From an uncultured Alphaproteobacteria bacterium (GTDB lineage: Bacteria; Pseudomonadota; Alphaproteobacteria; Rhodobacterales; Rhodobacteraceae), in the NCBI GenBank assembly GCA_913051655.1, contig CAJXHI010000002.1, positions 1 to 64,000 of the forward strand: a DNA stretch of 64,000 nt, in the 5' to 3' direction. The notes beneath the pieces were generated by a model. The model was not told the origin of the DNA. It saw only the letters and a program-made list of their open reading frames with translations, and searched no databases. Below are positions 19,515 to 29,076 of this stretch, one piece after another. The position numbers were made by a program, and so were the translations under genes. Numbering within the stretch: the stretch's first letter is position 1; the number at the start of each line of letters is the position of its first letter.

Positions 19515-20498
19515 TCAAAGACGAATAAGGCTCGCTCCAGCTCGACCACCTTTTAAAACCGCGTCATGAGCTTGAGCGCAATTCGCAAAACCATAGATCT
19601 GATCAATCGAGGACTTAAAGGCGCCGGAGAGTTGTGCAGAGTGAAGCGCTTTTATGGCGTTATTGCGGTCTAGGGATGGTAAAATATAAATCAGAGAAAT
19701 ATCGATCTTCAATGCTTTGAAAAGATATTTTCCAAAGGGCAAATTCGGTGACATATTGAGCGCGGATCCATAGGCAGCGATCGTGCCCATAGGGCGCATC
19801 ACGTCGCCCAAGAGCGCCGCGTTGACACCAAATTCCAACTCAACCGCGCGATCTATGCCCTGAGGGCAAATGTCTTTAATACTCGCTCCCAAATTGGGCG
19901 AGAGATACTCCAGAACATGATCGGCACCCGCGTCACGGACATGGGCGTGATTCTTGGCAGAAGCCGTTGCTATTACTTCGGCGCCTTTCCATTTCGCTAA
20001 TTGTACTGCGATATGACCAACTGCGCCCCCACCTCCGCAGATAAGAACAGTTTTCCCAGTTATGTCTGCGCCCCCCAAAAGGCAATGTGCGGCCGTAAGA
20101 CCGGGAATCCCGAAGGTAGCGCCACATTCCATACTTATCCCATCGGGAAGCGTCACCGCTTGCTCTTGCGGCAAGGCGATAAATTGCGCCATGGTTCCAA
20201 ATGAGCGCGCCCATTGGCCGTTCCAGATCCATACTCTTTCCCCGATACGGGCCTCATCAACACCTTCGCCAACCGCTGTGATCACCCCTGATCCATCTGA
20301 ATGGGGTACAATCAGTTCAAAGGGAGGTTTACTAATACCGGGGCGGAGCCCAGCGCGTGCCTTTACATCTGACGGGTTGACCCCTGAATAGGTGAGCTCG
20401 ACTAACACTTCTCCTGCAGCCGGGCTCGGATCAGGAAGTTCAATGATTTTCAAAACATCTTGCGCAGGACCAAACCGTTCGTACCCAATCGCAAGCAT
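19515..20498 (-). CDS. NADPH:quinone reductase-like MDR protein
   Basis: 327 residues, a zinc-free medium-chain dehydrogenase/reductase of the quinone oxidoreductase type. The N-terminal GroES-like domain has YSGVNPSDVKARAG. The Rossmann fold carries ICGGGGAVGHIAVQLAKWKG (NADPH binding, about residue 150). It lacks the Zn-binding cysteines of alcohol dehydrogenases. Its ATG is 3 bases past the irr stop, so irr and this gene form an operon. The physiological substrate is unknown. Confidence 0.88.
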   Translation of the reverse strand: MLAIGYERFGPAQDVLKIIELPDPSPAAGEVLVELTYSGVNPSDVKARAGLRPGISKPPFELIVPHSDGSGVITAVGEGVDEARIGERVWIWNGQWARSFGTMAQFIALPQEQAVTLPDGISMECGATFGIPGLTAAHCLLGGADITGKTVLICGGGGAVGHIAVQLAKWKGAEVIATASAKNHAHVRDAGADHVLEYLSPNLGASIKDICPQGIDRAVELEFGVNAALLGDVMRPMGTIAAYGSALNMSPNLPFGKYLFKALKIDISLIYILPSLDRNNAIKALHSAQLSGAFKSSIDQIYGFANCAQAHDAVLKGGRAGASLIRL

Positions 20499-20501
20499 TG
20501 T

Positions 20502-20969
20502 TTAGGAAAATTTCCGGCGAAGACGGATCACCACGTCGACGGATGCAATCTCTGCATCCCTCGGCACCTCTGGCAATTGTAGTATCTTCAACTGATCCAA
20601 TGGGGCATCGGTCAATTCATGGGTATCTTCCCAATAAAAATGCGGATGGTCATGGGTGTTGGTATCAAAGTAGCTACGAGAACCGTCCACTGTCACCTCT
20701 TGTAACAGACCCACATCACAAAAAGCCCGTAGTGTATTGTAAACAGTGGCTAAAGAAACGCGATCGCCTGTACTATGAACACGCTCAAAAAGGCTTTCCG
20801 CGGTGACATGGCGATGATGTCCGTCACCAACCAAAGCCTCGGCTAATGCCATCCGCTGTTTCGTTGGCCGCATTTGGGCCGAAGCCAGCCAATTGCCCGC
20901 GCGTTTTGTAACAACTGAAATCACGACTCTTTCCTCATTGTGTAACCCTAGCACAAGACATTTCTGCAT
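20502..20969 (-). CDS. irr: Fur-family iron response regulator Irr
   Basis: 155 residues. Irr is the alphaproteobacterial Fur-like regulator that senses iron through heme status. The winged-helix part includes RPTKQRMALAEALVGDG and VSLATVYNTLRAFCDVGLLQ. The C-terminal part has SRSYFDTNTHDHPHFYWED, and the family-typical IASVDVVIRLRRK ends it. In this lineage the His-rich motif is HDHPHF rather than the HHH of rhizobial Irr. The exact start is uncertain: the called ATG gives a longer N-terminus than many relatives, and a GTG about 15 codons later is possible. It is divergent from fabA, an arrangement common in Roseobacters. Confidence 0.9.
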   Translation of the reverse strand: MQKCLVLGLHNEERVVISVVTKRAGNWLASAQMRPTKQRMALAEALVGDGHHRHVTAESLFERVHSTGDRVSLATVYNTLRAFCDVGLLQEVTVDGSRSYFDTNTHDHPHFYWEDTHELTDAPLDQLKILQLPEVPRDAEIASVDVVIRLRRKFS

Positions 20970-20989
20970 TCAAATTCAAAAATACGGCC

Positions 20990-21007
20990 AGATTTTAGAG
21001 CAAATCT
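20990..21007. promoter_or_regulatory. Possible Irr/ICE-like palindrome in irr-fabA gap
   Basis: AGATTT (20990-20995) and AAATCT (21002-21007) form a 6-6-6 palindrome whose centre contains TTTAGA, half of the known iron control element TTTAGAA. It lies about 20 bases upstream of irr. It could be an autoregulatory Irr site, but the match is partial. Confidence 0.3.
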
Positions 21008-21024
21008 TTGGACGAATATAAGCC

Positions 21025-21038
21025 ATTGTAATCACAAT
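21025..21038. promoter_or_regulatory. ATTGTAATCACAAT operator-like site upstream of fabA
   Basis: This 14-base near-palindrome differs at one position from the perfect ATTGTGATCACAAT found upstream of sdhC (61879-61892). It lies about 75 bases before the fabA start. The shared motif suggests one transcription factor acting on both operons. The factor is unknown, and this is inference from two loci. Confidence 0.4.
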
Positions 21039-21112
21039 ACTTGCCAGTACGAAGCAGGGAGTGATAGAGAGGTCTCGAGTAATTCATTGAAGAATGTAGA
21101 GAGAATTAAGAT

Positions 21113-21622
21113 ATGTCTGACTATCCGAGCAGCTTTGATAGAGACGCACTTTTGAAATGCGCCAAAGGAGAACTGTTTGGCCCTGGCAACGCACAACTAC
21201 CCGAACCGCCAATGTTGATGATCGACCGTGTAACAGAGATCAGTGGTGATGAGGGCCAATATGGCAAAGGTCATGTGATGGCAGAGTTTGATATCCGTCC
21301 CGATCTTTGGTTTTTTGGCTGCCATTTTCCGAGCAATCCCATTATGCCCGGCTGTCTAGGGCTTGACGGTCTATGGCAATTGACGGGTTTTAACCTGGGT
21401 TGGCGAGGATGGACTGGGCGCGGTTATGCACTTGGCGTTGGAGAGGTTAAGCTTACCGGAATGGTGCGCCCCGACAGAAAAATGTTACGGTATTTTGTTG
21501 ATTTTACCAAAGCGATCCAAACTCGGCGGCTTACAATGGGGGTGGCAGATGGACGTGTTGAAGCGGACGATGAAGTGATTTACCAAGTCAAAGACATGAA
21601 GGTGGCGCTGTCGGAAACGTAA
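21113..21622 (+). CDS. fabA: 3-hydroxydecanoyl-ACP dehydratase/isomerase
   Basis: FabA (169 residues, normal length) dehydrates 3-hydroxyacyl-ACP and isomerises trans-2- to cis-3-decenoyl-ACP, the branch point to unsaturated fatty acids. The active-site pair is visible as H71 ([14 protein letters not shown]) and D85 (LGLDGLWQL). It is the first gene of fabA-fabB-fabI, with 29 bases before fabB. Upstream lie the irr promoter region and an operator-like palindrome shared with sdh. Confidence 0.97.
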   Translation: MSDYPSSFDRDALLKCAKGELFGPGNAQLPEPPMLMIDRVTEISGDEGQYGKGHVMAEFDIRPDLWFFGCHFPSNPIMPGCLGLDGLWQLTGFNLGWRGWTGRGYALGVGEVKLTGMVRPDRKMLRYFVDFTKAIQTRRLTMGVADGRVEADDEVIYQVKDMKVALSET

Positions 21623-21651
21623 GCGATAGGCCAGAGACAGAAGGAAACCCA

Positions 21652-22878
21652 ATGGGCAGAGTTGTGGTGACAGGACTTGGCGTTGTATCCTCTATTGGAA
21701 ACGATGCTCGGGAGGTTTTACAAAGCCTGAAAACTGGTGCCTCGGGCATCACAGCGAATGATGATATGAAAGAGCATGGTTTTCGGAGCCAAATTTCTGG
21801 CGGAATCAAACTTGATCCAAGCGAATATATCGACAAACGCACGCTCCGCTTCATGGGGCCAGGTGCAGCCTATGCTTATATCGCGATGGAACAAGCCATC
21901 GCCGATGCAGGTTTGAGCGAAGATGACGTCTCAAATCCCACCACAGGGCTGATTGCAGGATCGGGCGGGCCATCGACAAGCGCCATGCTTCACGCCCATC
22001 AAACGGTGTTGAATTCAGGGGCTCCAAAACGCATTGGACCATTTGCTGTACCTAAATGCATGTCATCTACGGTGTCTGCCAATCTTTCGACTGCGTTCAA
22101 AATTAAGGGCGTCAATTACTCAATAACCTCCGCCTGTTCGACGTCACTTCATTGTATTGGCAATGCGGCCGAACAGATCATGCTCGGAAAACAAGATCTT
22201 ATGTTTGCCGGTGGCGGCGAAGAACTAGATTGGACGCTCTCCTGCCTCTTTGATGCAATGGGCGCAATGTCGAGTAAATTTAACGATACGCCGGAACAGG
22301 CCTCGCGCGCCTTTGATGCGGATCGCGATGGTTTTGTGATCAGCGGTGGTGGCGGGATTGTTGTTCTCGAAAATCTCAAACGCGCGCAAGCCAGAGGCGC
22401 CAAAATCTATGCTGAGGTGACGGGATATGGCGCGACCTCTGACGGTCACGATATGGTTGCTCCCTCTGGTGAAGGTGGCGAACGCGCCATGCGCATTGCT
22501 CTTTCCACACAAAAGGACAGCCATAAGGTGGGCTATATCAACGCCCACGGCACCTCGACCCCCGTTGGCGACGTCGGAGAAGTAAAAGCAGTGCGCCGCG
22601 TGTTTGGAGAGGGAAGCACACCGCCGCTCAGCTCTACCAAATCAATGACGGGCCACAGTCAAGGAGCGGCTGGAGCGCAAGAGACGATTTATTCGCTCTT
22701 GATGTTGGATAATGATTTTATTTGCCCTTCTATAAATGTACAATCACTTGACCCTGAATTGTCATCTTCCGAAGTTGCCACAAACCTTGTGGAAAAGGCA
22801 GGGTTGCAGGCGGTCATGACAAATAGCTTCGGCTTTGGCGGTACCAACGGATCAATGATTTTGTCAAAAATTTTCTAA
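21652..22878 (+). CDS. fabB: 3-oxoacyl-ACP synthase I
   Basis: FabB (408 residues) elongates cis-3-decenoyl-ACP and is essential with FabA for unsaturated fatty acids. The Cys-His-His triad is present: C162 in ITSACSTSLHCIG, the first His in YINAHGTSTPVGD (about 300) and the second in STKSMTGHSQGAAG (about 336). The C-terminal TNSFGFGGTNGSMIL is typical of ketosynthases. It is co-transcribed with fabA and fabI. Confidence 0.97.
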   Translation: MGRVVVTGLGVVSSIGNDAREVLQSLKTGASGITANDDMKEHGFRSQISGGIKLDPSEYIDKRTLRFMGPGAAYAYIAMEQAIADAGLSEDDVSNPTTGLIAGSGGPSTSAMLHAHQTVLNSGAPKRIGPFAVPKCMSSTVSANLSTAFKIKGVNYSITSACSTSLHCIGNAAEQIMLGKQDLMFAGGGEELDWTLSCLFDAMGAMSSKFNDTPEQASRAFDADRDGFVISGGGGIVVLENLKRAQARGAKIYAEVTGYGATSDGHDMVAPSGEGGERAMRIALSTQKDSHKVGYINAHGTSTPVGDVGEVKAVRRVFGEGSTPPLSSTKSMTGHSQGAAGAQETIYSLLMLDNDFICPSINVQSLDPELSSSEVATNLVEKAGLQAVMTNSFGFGGTNGSMILSKIF

Positions 22879-22894
22879 GTCGAAGAGGCATAAG

Positions 22895-23683
22895 ATGAAT
22901 CAGTTAAGAGACAAAAAAGGTCTTGTCATGGGGGTGGCAAACGAACGTTCTATCGCTTGGGGAATTGCTAAAGCGCTCCACGAGGCAGGGGCTGAACTGG
23001 CCTTTACCTATCAGGGTGAGGGCTTTGGGAAACGGCTTCAACCGCTAGCCGAAAGCGTTGGTTCAAATTGTATTATGGATGTGGACGTGACCAATGACGC
23101 TTCGCTGGATCACGCCTTTGATCACCTGTCTAAACATTGGGAGCGGTTGGACTTTCTAGTACACGCACTCGCGTTTTCCGACAAAGCGGAACTTACTGGA
23201 CGTTTTATCGACACTAGCCGGGCAAATTTCAAAAACTCCTTGGACATATCCACATATTCTTTCATTGAAGTTACACGGCGCGCCTACCCAATGATGAAGG
23301 ACCTTGGTGGTTCAATCATAACTGTGACCTTTCAGGGATCAAACCGTGTCACTCCCTTTTATAATGTAATGGGGATCGCCAAAGCCGCCCTCGAGTCCGC
23401 AACCCGCTATCTGGCAAGTGATCTTGGTCAAGACGGCATTCGCGTGAACGCGATCTCCCCCGGACCTATGAAAACGCTTGCTGGCGCAGCCATTGGTGGT
23501 GCGCGCAAAACTTACAAATTTACAGATCAAAATGCGCCTCTGGGATCGAACGCGACACTTGAAGCGGTAGGAGGAACAGCCGTTTATCTAACCTCTGATG
23601 CAGCCGCCTGCACCACAGGTGAAATCATCCATGTCGACGGCGGTTTTCACGTCATGGGGATGCCACGGGTTGAAAATATTTGA
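22895..23683 (+). CDS. fabI: Enoyl-ACP reductase (NADH)
   Basis: FabI (262 residues) reduces trans-2-enoyl-ACP in the last step of each elongation cycle. It is an SDR with GLVMGVANERSIAWGIAKAL for NADH binding and the FabI-type Y-x6-K catalytic pair in FYNVMGIAKAALE. The segment before it, VTFQGSNRV, differs a little from more common FabI sequences. The C-terminal IIHVDGGFHVMGM is typical. The gene ends directly against the convergent agmatinase gene, without spacer. Confidence 0.95.
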   Translation: MNQLRDKKGLVMGVANERSIAWGIAKALHEAGAELAFTYQGEGFGKRLQPLAESVGSNCIMDVDVTNDASLDHAFDHLSKHWERLDFLVHALAFSDKAELTGRFIDTSRANFKNSLDISTYSFIEVTRRAYPMMKDLGGSIITVTFQGSNRVTPFYNVMGIAKAALESATRYLASDLGQDGIRVNAISPGPMKTLAGAAIGGARKTYKFTDQNAPLGSNATLEAVGGTAVYLTSDAAACTTGEIIHVDGGFHVMGMPRVENI

Positions 23684-24625
23684 TTACTGGCACTTCGGAA
23701 GGGTACACAGCATCTCATACAAGAAATTGGCCCCGGTCAGCGCTGTGTTTCCAGTCGGATCGTAAGGCGGGGAAACTTCAACCAAATCGCCACCGACGAT
23801 ATTCAGTCCTGCCATACCACGAATGATCTCAAGCCCTTGAACCGACGTCAGTCCGCCCACCTCAACCGTGCCAGTACCCGGCGCATATGCGGGATCAAGG
23901 CTGTCTATGTCATAAGTGAGGTAAACGGGCGCATTGCCAAACTTTGCACGGATCTCTTCCATCAAAGGGCTAAGTGATTTGTGCCAGCACTCTTCGGCCT
24001 GAATAACCTGCCATCCTTTTTCGCGCGCCCAGTTAAAGTCATCCGGGCTATACCCTGTACCCCTCAACCCAATTTGAAAGACTTTGTCGTTGATCAAGCA
24101 ACCATCCTCCCAAGCGCGCCGAAAGGGGCACCCATGGGCCACCTTTTCACCAAACATCTCATCATTGATGTCCGCATGCGCGTCCACATGAACAAGCGCA
24201 ACAGGCCCAAAGCGATCGCGCATCGCACGTAGGATAGGCCAAGTAAGCGTATGGTCACCCCCAAGCGTCAGTGGGATCGCATCATAAGCCAAGACACCCT
24301 TGTAGTATTCAGTAATAATATCCACCGATTTTTTGAGATCAAAAGTATTGATTGGCACATCCCCGATATCGGCTACTTGCATCCTGTCGAAAGGTGCAGA
24401 CCCAGTCGCCATGTTAAACGGACGCAGCATCCGGCTTTCGTCACGGATTTGTCTAGGGCCAAGACGCGTTCCAGGACGGTTAGACGTGCCCGTATCCATG
24501 GGTATCCCGATAAAGCAAGCATCCAGCCCCTCTGCCCCCTTTTGCACCGGAAGACGCATAAAAGTTGCGGGACCACCCGTTCTGATCATGTCGTTGCCGC
24601 CAAGAGGTTGGTTAAACACGCTCAT
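23684..24625 (-). CDS. speB: Agmatinase/ureohydrolase family protein
   Basis: 313 residues from the ATG at 24625, which has AAGGAG 9 bases upstream; an ATG 17 codons earlier is less likely. The binuclear Mn site of ureohydrolases is complete: LGGDHTLTWP, VHVDAHADIND and TYDIDSLDPAYAPGTG. Relatives are called agmatinase, which splits agmatine to putrescine and urea, but guanidinobutyrase or guanidinopropionase specificity is equally possible. A nearby amine oxidoreductase (26.6-27.9 kb) could process the resulting amine; that link is inference. Confidence 0.85.
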   Translation of the reverse strand: MSVFNQPLGGNDMIRTGGPATFMRLPVQKGAEGLDACFIGIPMDTGTSNRPGTRLGPRQIRDESRMLRPFNMATGSAPFDRMQVADIGDVPINTFDLKKSVDIITEYYKGVLAYDAIPLTLGGDHTLTWPILRAMRDRFGPVALVHVDAHADINDEMFGEKVAHGCPFRRAWEDGCLINDKVFQIGLRGTGYSPDDFNWAREKGWQVIQAEECWHKSLSPLMEEIRAKFGNAPVYLTYDIDSLDPAYAPGTGTVEVGGLTSVQGLEIIRGMAGLNIVGGDLVEVSPPYDPTGNTALTGANFLYEMLCTLPKCQ

Positions 24626-24864
24626 GTTCAATGGCTCCTTCCCTGATTTCGCGACATATGTGCACTTCAAATTCACAAAATACTAGGAAAATAATTAAAA
24701 AGGACTTTTTTACAAGCTGTCGCTTGGCAAGACACTAGTCAATCGATACACATTTTAATATTCCAATACTCTCTGTTTTTAGGGTAAAATTAAATGTTTT
24801 GCGTCGACTCTGTACCTATTACGATTAAACTCGTCACAAAGATTATGACTCGGGAGAAAGACCT

Positions 24865-25881
24865 GTGACAGAGGCAGATATTTCCGGCGTAACGCTCACG
24901 GCTATCCGTGCGCGCAGTGACACATTACGACCAAACCTCCTGCGTACACCCAGTATTATGCTTAGCTCTCAGTATATTTCTGAGCGGCTTAATGGCTCCG
25001 AAATATTTTTAAAACTGGAGTGCTTTCAACATACAGGGACTTTCAAGGCACGCGGAGCCTTATCTGTCGCGCTCCAAATTCCTGATGCAAATAGGGCCAA
25101 TGGCATAACGGCAGCTAGCGCCGGCAATCATGCGATTGCTGCGAGTTGGGCCGCAAAAACACTTGACTTATCTGCTAAAGTCGTCATGCAATCCAGCGCA
25201 AATCCTTACCGTATTTCCCGTGTTAAAGCCCAAGGGGCAGAGTTGGTGATCAAAGAACCAGGTGCACCCACATTTGCAGAGGCAGAGCGTCTTGTGCACC
25301 AAGAAAACCGCACGTTTATTCACCCCTTCGAAGGCCTAGACACATCTCTTGGAACAGCAGGTGTGGGGTTGGAACTAATGGAAGATATCCCTCGTCTTGA
25401 CGCGGTGGTGGTGTCCTGCGGTGGCGGTGGATTAATAAGCGGGGTCAGCACCGCGGTTAAACTCATCAATCCAGACTGTAAAGTCTATGGTGTTGAACCC
25501 GAGGGCGCAGACAGCATGAACCAAAGTTTCGCCTCAGGCCGTCCTGTGACATTGGAAAAAACCAACACTATCGCCGATAGCCTCGCCCCGCCAATGGCCT
25601 TGCCGTTGGGTTTTGCGCTGTGTAAAAAATATGTTGATGAAATGGTCCGGGTAAGTGACGCAGAAATTTGTGCGGGAATGGTAATGCTACAGGAAGAGGC
25701 CAAAATCGCCGTTGAACCCGCAGCAGGCGCCGCCATGGCCGGTGCCTTGGGACCATTGAGGGAAAGGCTATCAAAGCAGCGCGTTGGGATCGTTATTTGC
25801 GGCGCCAACATCGACAGTACGACATTCCATGATCTTCTATCGCGCGGACAAATGTTTATTGATCGCTCTCCAAAATACTAA
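24865..25881 (+). CDS. Threonine/serine dehydratase (PLP-dependent)
   Basis: 338 residues, fold type II PLP enzyme. The PLP lysine lies in HTGTFKARGAL, and the phosphate-binding glycine loop is VSCGGGGLISGVS. It lacks the C-terminal ACT-type regulatory domain of biosynthetic IlvA, so it fits the catabolic threonine dehydratase or serine/hydroxyaspartate dehydratase group, giving a 2-oxo acid and ammonia. The start is GTG with CGGGAGAAAG upstream. It stands alone, and its exact substrate cannot be read from sequence. Confidence 0.87.
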   Translation: MTEADISGVTLTAIRARSDTLRPNLLRTPSIMLSSQYISERLNGSEIFLKLECFQHTGTFKARGALSVALQIPDANRANGITAASAGNHAIAASWAAKTLDLSAKVVMQSSANPYRISRVKAQGAELVIKEPGAPTFAEAERLVHQENRTFIHPFEGLDTSLGTAGVGLELMEDIPRLDAVVVSCGGGGLISGVSTAVKLINPDCKVYGVEPEGADSMNQSFASGRPVTLEKTNTIADSLAPPMALPLGFALCKKYVDEMVRVSDAEICAGMVMLQEEAKIAVEPAAGAAMAGALGPLRERLSKQRVGIVICGANIDSTTFHDLLSRGQMFIDRSPKY

Positions 25882-26229
25882 ATAGTCTTTGGCCATTTGA
25901 AATCAGTTTGCAAATAAAGTTTCGGAAAATCAGTCGTGGCACCATGTTTTCATCCCAGTACAGCAGGCAGTAAAAAAACTTTTATCGGTGTCCAAATGGT
26001 CTCGCGTTGTTAAACTAATACTCGACAAATATTGCTGAATTCAGAAAGATTCATGATTATTTATAGTCCATCAATATTACAATGATTTGGTAAAAGTCAT
26101 TTTAAAATTCGCTTAAATCTAAATAAAATCAGAGTCGAAATATTAAATCACAATTTTATAGATGCTCACAAACGGCAAAAAATCAGTTTCTCCTAAACAG
26201 CATCGATTGATAACGTTAGTCAATTTTAG
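25882..26229. other. Intergenic, A/T-rich
   Basis: About 350 bases of A/T-rich sequence downstream of the dehydratase. No terminator, RNA or coding reading is supportable. A stop at 26227-26229 marks the left end of the following fragment. Confidence 0.4.
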
Positions 26230-26568
26230 ACCGACTATCTGTGGGAAATATCCACAAAAGCTCAGACGGCACGTTACCTACATTCTAAAGTCCGTGAAGC
26301 ACATTTTACAGAATTTAAAGTGTATCACGAGGCTTCAAAATTTTTTTCCCAAAGGCAAGCACTGACGGACGACCCTTTAGGATACAATATTTCTCCTGTG
26401 GCGCATGACGACGCGGAGCTAGAGAATGCCCAACTGGGATCTTTAGATGTCCGATGGACGATCAGTTACTGTCATGCTCCGTTTGATCCATCAGATGTCA
26501 CCATTGCAAATGACTTGTCTGATTATCTTCGTTATGAAATCCCGTACTATGCCACTCTGCAAATTTAG
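26230..26568 (+). pseudogene. 5'-truncated unknown coding fragment
   Basis: One frame stays open for 112 codons without a start near its 5' end. It reads as convincing protein, for example HFTEFKVYHEASKFFSQRQ, LTDDPLGYNISPVAHDDAE and WTISYCHAPFDPSDVTIAND. An internal ATG at 26320 could give an 82-residue product, but coding-like sequence upstream of it suggests a truncated older gene. I do not recognise the family. Confidence 0.4.
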
Positions 26569-26632
26569 TGGACTAAACAAATATTTCGAGCATAGCTTAA
26601 TTTCCTTTTCCGAAATTGTCAGGCGGGGTTCA

Positions 26633-27925
26633 TCAATAGCGGATTTTCACCCAATCCTTGAAGGCAAAATAATATTGAATGGCCGGCATGAACCAAGGGT
26701 TTCCATCATAAAGTGGTACGCTTTGCGGCGGCGGTCCGTAAAATACACTGGTGCGATTACCTGTCCCCATGGCTGTTTCAGCGACTTTCTTACCCATCCA
26801 ATGCGCCCATACAGTTCCTGATCCAGCGTACCCTGCAGCATAATAAACATCGTTGTGTTCAAAAATTACAGGGAGCTGAGCCCGTGTGAACCCCACATTT
26901 CCCAGCCAAGCGTAATCCACATCACATTTATCGAGCTCTGGAAAAATATGCGTCAGTTTCAGCTTTAAATAAGCGACAGTCCTACCGGTCGCCTGTGTCC
27001 GATCGAAACTTCGCGATCCGATGAGAATGCGATCCCGATCGGGCGTTGGACGAAAATAGCTATAGAGGTTGGCAGAATTCCCAAACATGCGGAGTCTGGG
27101 CATGAGCGCGCCGACCTTTTCCGTTCCAAGCTTCTCGGTTACAATAATCGCGCTTGTTGCAGGAACTAGGCGTTTGCGTAGAAATTTCCCGACTTTATGC
27201 TTTGTGCCGGTGTAGGCATTGGTCGCCATAATTACTGTTCCAGCAGTAATCGTGCCTTTACTTGTCACGACCGATTTTCCGGCAGCAGACAGGTCCACCA
27301 CCTCATGCACAGCAGTGTTTGACAAAACAATCGTGCCAGCCTCTTCGGTTCGTTTCAAAAGCCCTGCAAAGAATTTGCCAGGATGAAATCCGCCAATTTC
27401 TTCGCGCACCATACCTCCGAAAAACAAATCTGTCGCAATTTCGCTGTACTGGTCCTTGCGCGCTATCATATAGGCTTTGTGGCCTGCAATATAGTTAAGC
27501 CGCTCTGCTTCGCGTGCTTGGGACTCATAATCGCGAAAGTTCATCGCACCTGTGAAACGACCCGTCATTTGAAACTGGCACTCTATGTTTTCTTCTTCGC
27601 AAAATTTCGCAAGGTCGAGGCGAGCTGTAATGCCTTCGCTATAAACCTCGTTGGCGAATTCTTCTCCATACTGTGCACAAAGCGCACTATGAGACAGACG
27701 TATTTGCGCGCTACAGATGCCACCATTCCTAGTTGATGCACCATGCCCCGGCGTCCCACTGTCCAAAACCACCACGGATCGCCCCTGCCTTGCGATCGTC
27801 AACCCAGCAGAGAGCCCCGTATAACCGCCCCCGACGACAACAAAATCAACCTCTTTTGGCAAAGCATGTTTTCCAGAGGGCGTAAGACTCTCACTAATGT
27901 CCCACCAAAAGGCACTCATTTTCAT
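26633..27925 (-). CDS. FAD-dependent amine/amino-acid oxidoreductase (DadA/PuuB type)
   Basis: 430 residues. The N-terminal dinucleotide fold FVVVGGGYTGLSAGLTIARQ (about 27-46) binds FAD. The following GHGASTRNGGICSAQ is typical of PuuB-like gamma-glutamylputrescine oxidoreductases and related DAO-family enzymes. The C-terminal region has YYAAGYAGSGTVWAHWMGKK. Such enzymes oxidise a secondary or primary amine to an imine or aldehyde. With agmatinase close by, a polyamine-related substrate is plausible but unproven. It is transcribed away from the DMT exporter gene. Confidence 0.87.
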   Translation of the reverse strand: MKMSAFWWDISESLTPSGKHALPKEVDFVVVGGGYTGLSAGLTIARQGRSVVVLDSGTPGHGASTRNGGICSAQIRLSHSALCAQYGEEFANEVYSEGITARLDLAKFCEEENIECQFQMTGRFTGAMNFRDYESQAREAERLNYIAGHKAYMIARKDQYSEIATDLFFGGMVREEIGGFHPGKFFAGLLKRTEEAGTIVLSNTAVHEVVDLSAAGKSVVTSKGTITAGTVIMATNAYTGTKHKVGKFLRKRLVPATSAIIVTEKLGTEKVGALMPRLRMFGNSANLYSYFRPTPDRDRILIGSRSFDRTQATGRTVAYLKLKLTHIFPELDKCDVDYAWLGNVGFTRAQLPVIFEHNDVYYAAGYAGSGTVWAHWMGKKVAETAMGTGNRTSVFYGPPPQSVPLYDGNPWFMPAIQYYFAFKDWVKIRY

Positions 27926-28116
27926 TTTTGATCCCTCAATCTATTTGGGTTGCCTCACCAAAACATTAGACCGTTTACAGCAGCACACTCTCCCCTTCTC
28001 CGGTTTTTGCAAGTCCTATTGATAAAAAGCTTTAAGAATTTTTTTAATTTTGTTTGCTATTAGATTTTATCAGGCTAGCGTTACCAGCACTGGGAGGGTT
28101 CTTAGAAAGGTAGTTT

Positions 28117-29034
28117 ATGAACCAAACGCTCTTGCCTTGGTGCGCAATGATATACATGGGGAGTGTCTGGGGCCTGTCCTTTTCATTCGGCAAACTGGCA
28201 ACAGATTACGGCGGCACCCCATTAGGCATTTCATTCTGGAGCGCATTTTTCTCAGGTTGTTTGTTGTGGCTTTACTGCATGTTCACACGCCGTAGATTTG
28301 TACTAAACTTGGAACTAATCAAAACAGTTTCCATTCTTGGCCTTTTGGGAAGCGCTTTACCAGGACTCCTGTTTTACTCCGCAGCCTCCAAAGTTCCTGC
28401 CGGTGTTCTGTCTATCACAGTCACCTTGGTACCGATTTTCACCTACGCTTTGGCACTTTTGATGAGCGTCGAGCGATTTTCAAGATTGCGTTTCCTAGGT
28501 TTGATCTTGGGACTTACATCAATCTGTGTAATCGTATTCCCAGAAACGAGCCTGCCCAGCAAAAGTGCCGCAATATGGGTGCTGCTTGCATGTCTCAGTT
28601 CATTTTTCTATGCCTGCGAAAATATCTATCTCGGCGTTGCAGAACTTGACGATATTGGACCGATTCGGCTAAGTTGCGGGATGGGATTTGCTTCATCGGC
28701 CTTTCTGTTCATACCTGCTTTTTTCACCGGTGCCCTTACAGAGACTTTGAGCACATCGACAGAATTGACGCTTACAATTTTTGGCCTCAGCCTTATTGGG
28801 GCAACGGCTTATGCCTGCTTTGTATATACAATACGCATTTCAGGCCCCATTTTCGCCAGTCAGATCGGCTATCTGGTGACCGTCTGCGGGATCGTTTGGG
28901 GAATTGTGATTTTTGGCGAATCGCATTCTGCATGGGTTTGGGTGGCATTTGTTCTGATGATGCTTGGCCTTATGTGCGTAAGTCCACGCAGGACCTCTTC
29001 TGACGACCGGAGCCCAAGTTTTAAAGAGCTATAA
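28117..29034 (+). CDS. DMT-superfamily transporter (EamA family)
   Basis: 305 residues with about ten predicted membrane helices arranged as two EamA repeats (about 8-140 and 150-290). The first repeat begins GSVWGLSFSFGKLATDYGG, and the second includes VTVCGIVWGIVIFGE, near the conserved end of the second repeat. EamA proteins are inner-membrane exporters of amino acids or other metabolites; the substrate is not predictable. The short C-terminal tail is polar. An ATG with GAAAGG about 8 bases upstream is used. Confidence 0.88.
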   Translation: MNQTLLPWCAMIYMGSVWGLSFSFGKLATDYGGTPLGISFWSAFFSGCLLWLYCMFTRRRFVLNLELIKTVSILGLLGSALPGLLFYSAASKVPAGVLSITVTLVPIFTYALALLMSVERFSRLRFLGLILGLTSICVIVFPETSLPSKSAAIWVLLACLSSFFYACENIYLGVAELDDIGPIRLSCGMGFASSAFLFIPAFFTGALTETLSTSTELTLTIFGLSLIGATAYACFVYTIRISGPIFASQIGYLVTVCGIVWGIVIFGESHSAWVWVAFVLMMLGLMCVSPRRTSSDDRSPSFKEL

Positions 29035-29076
29035 CCATTTGTAGGAATGCGCCACTGCAATACTGCGCGCACTTAA

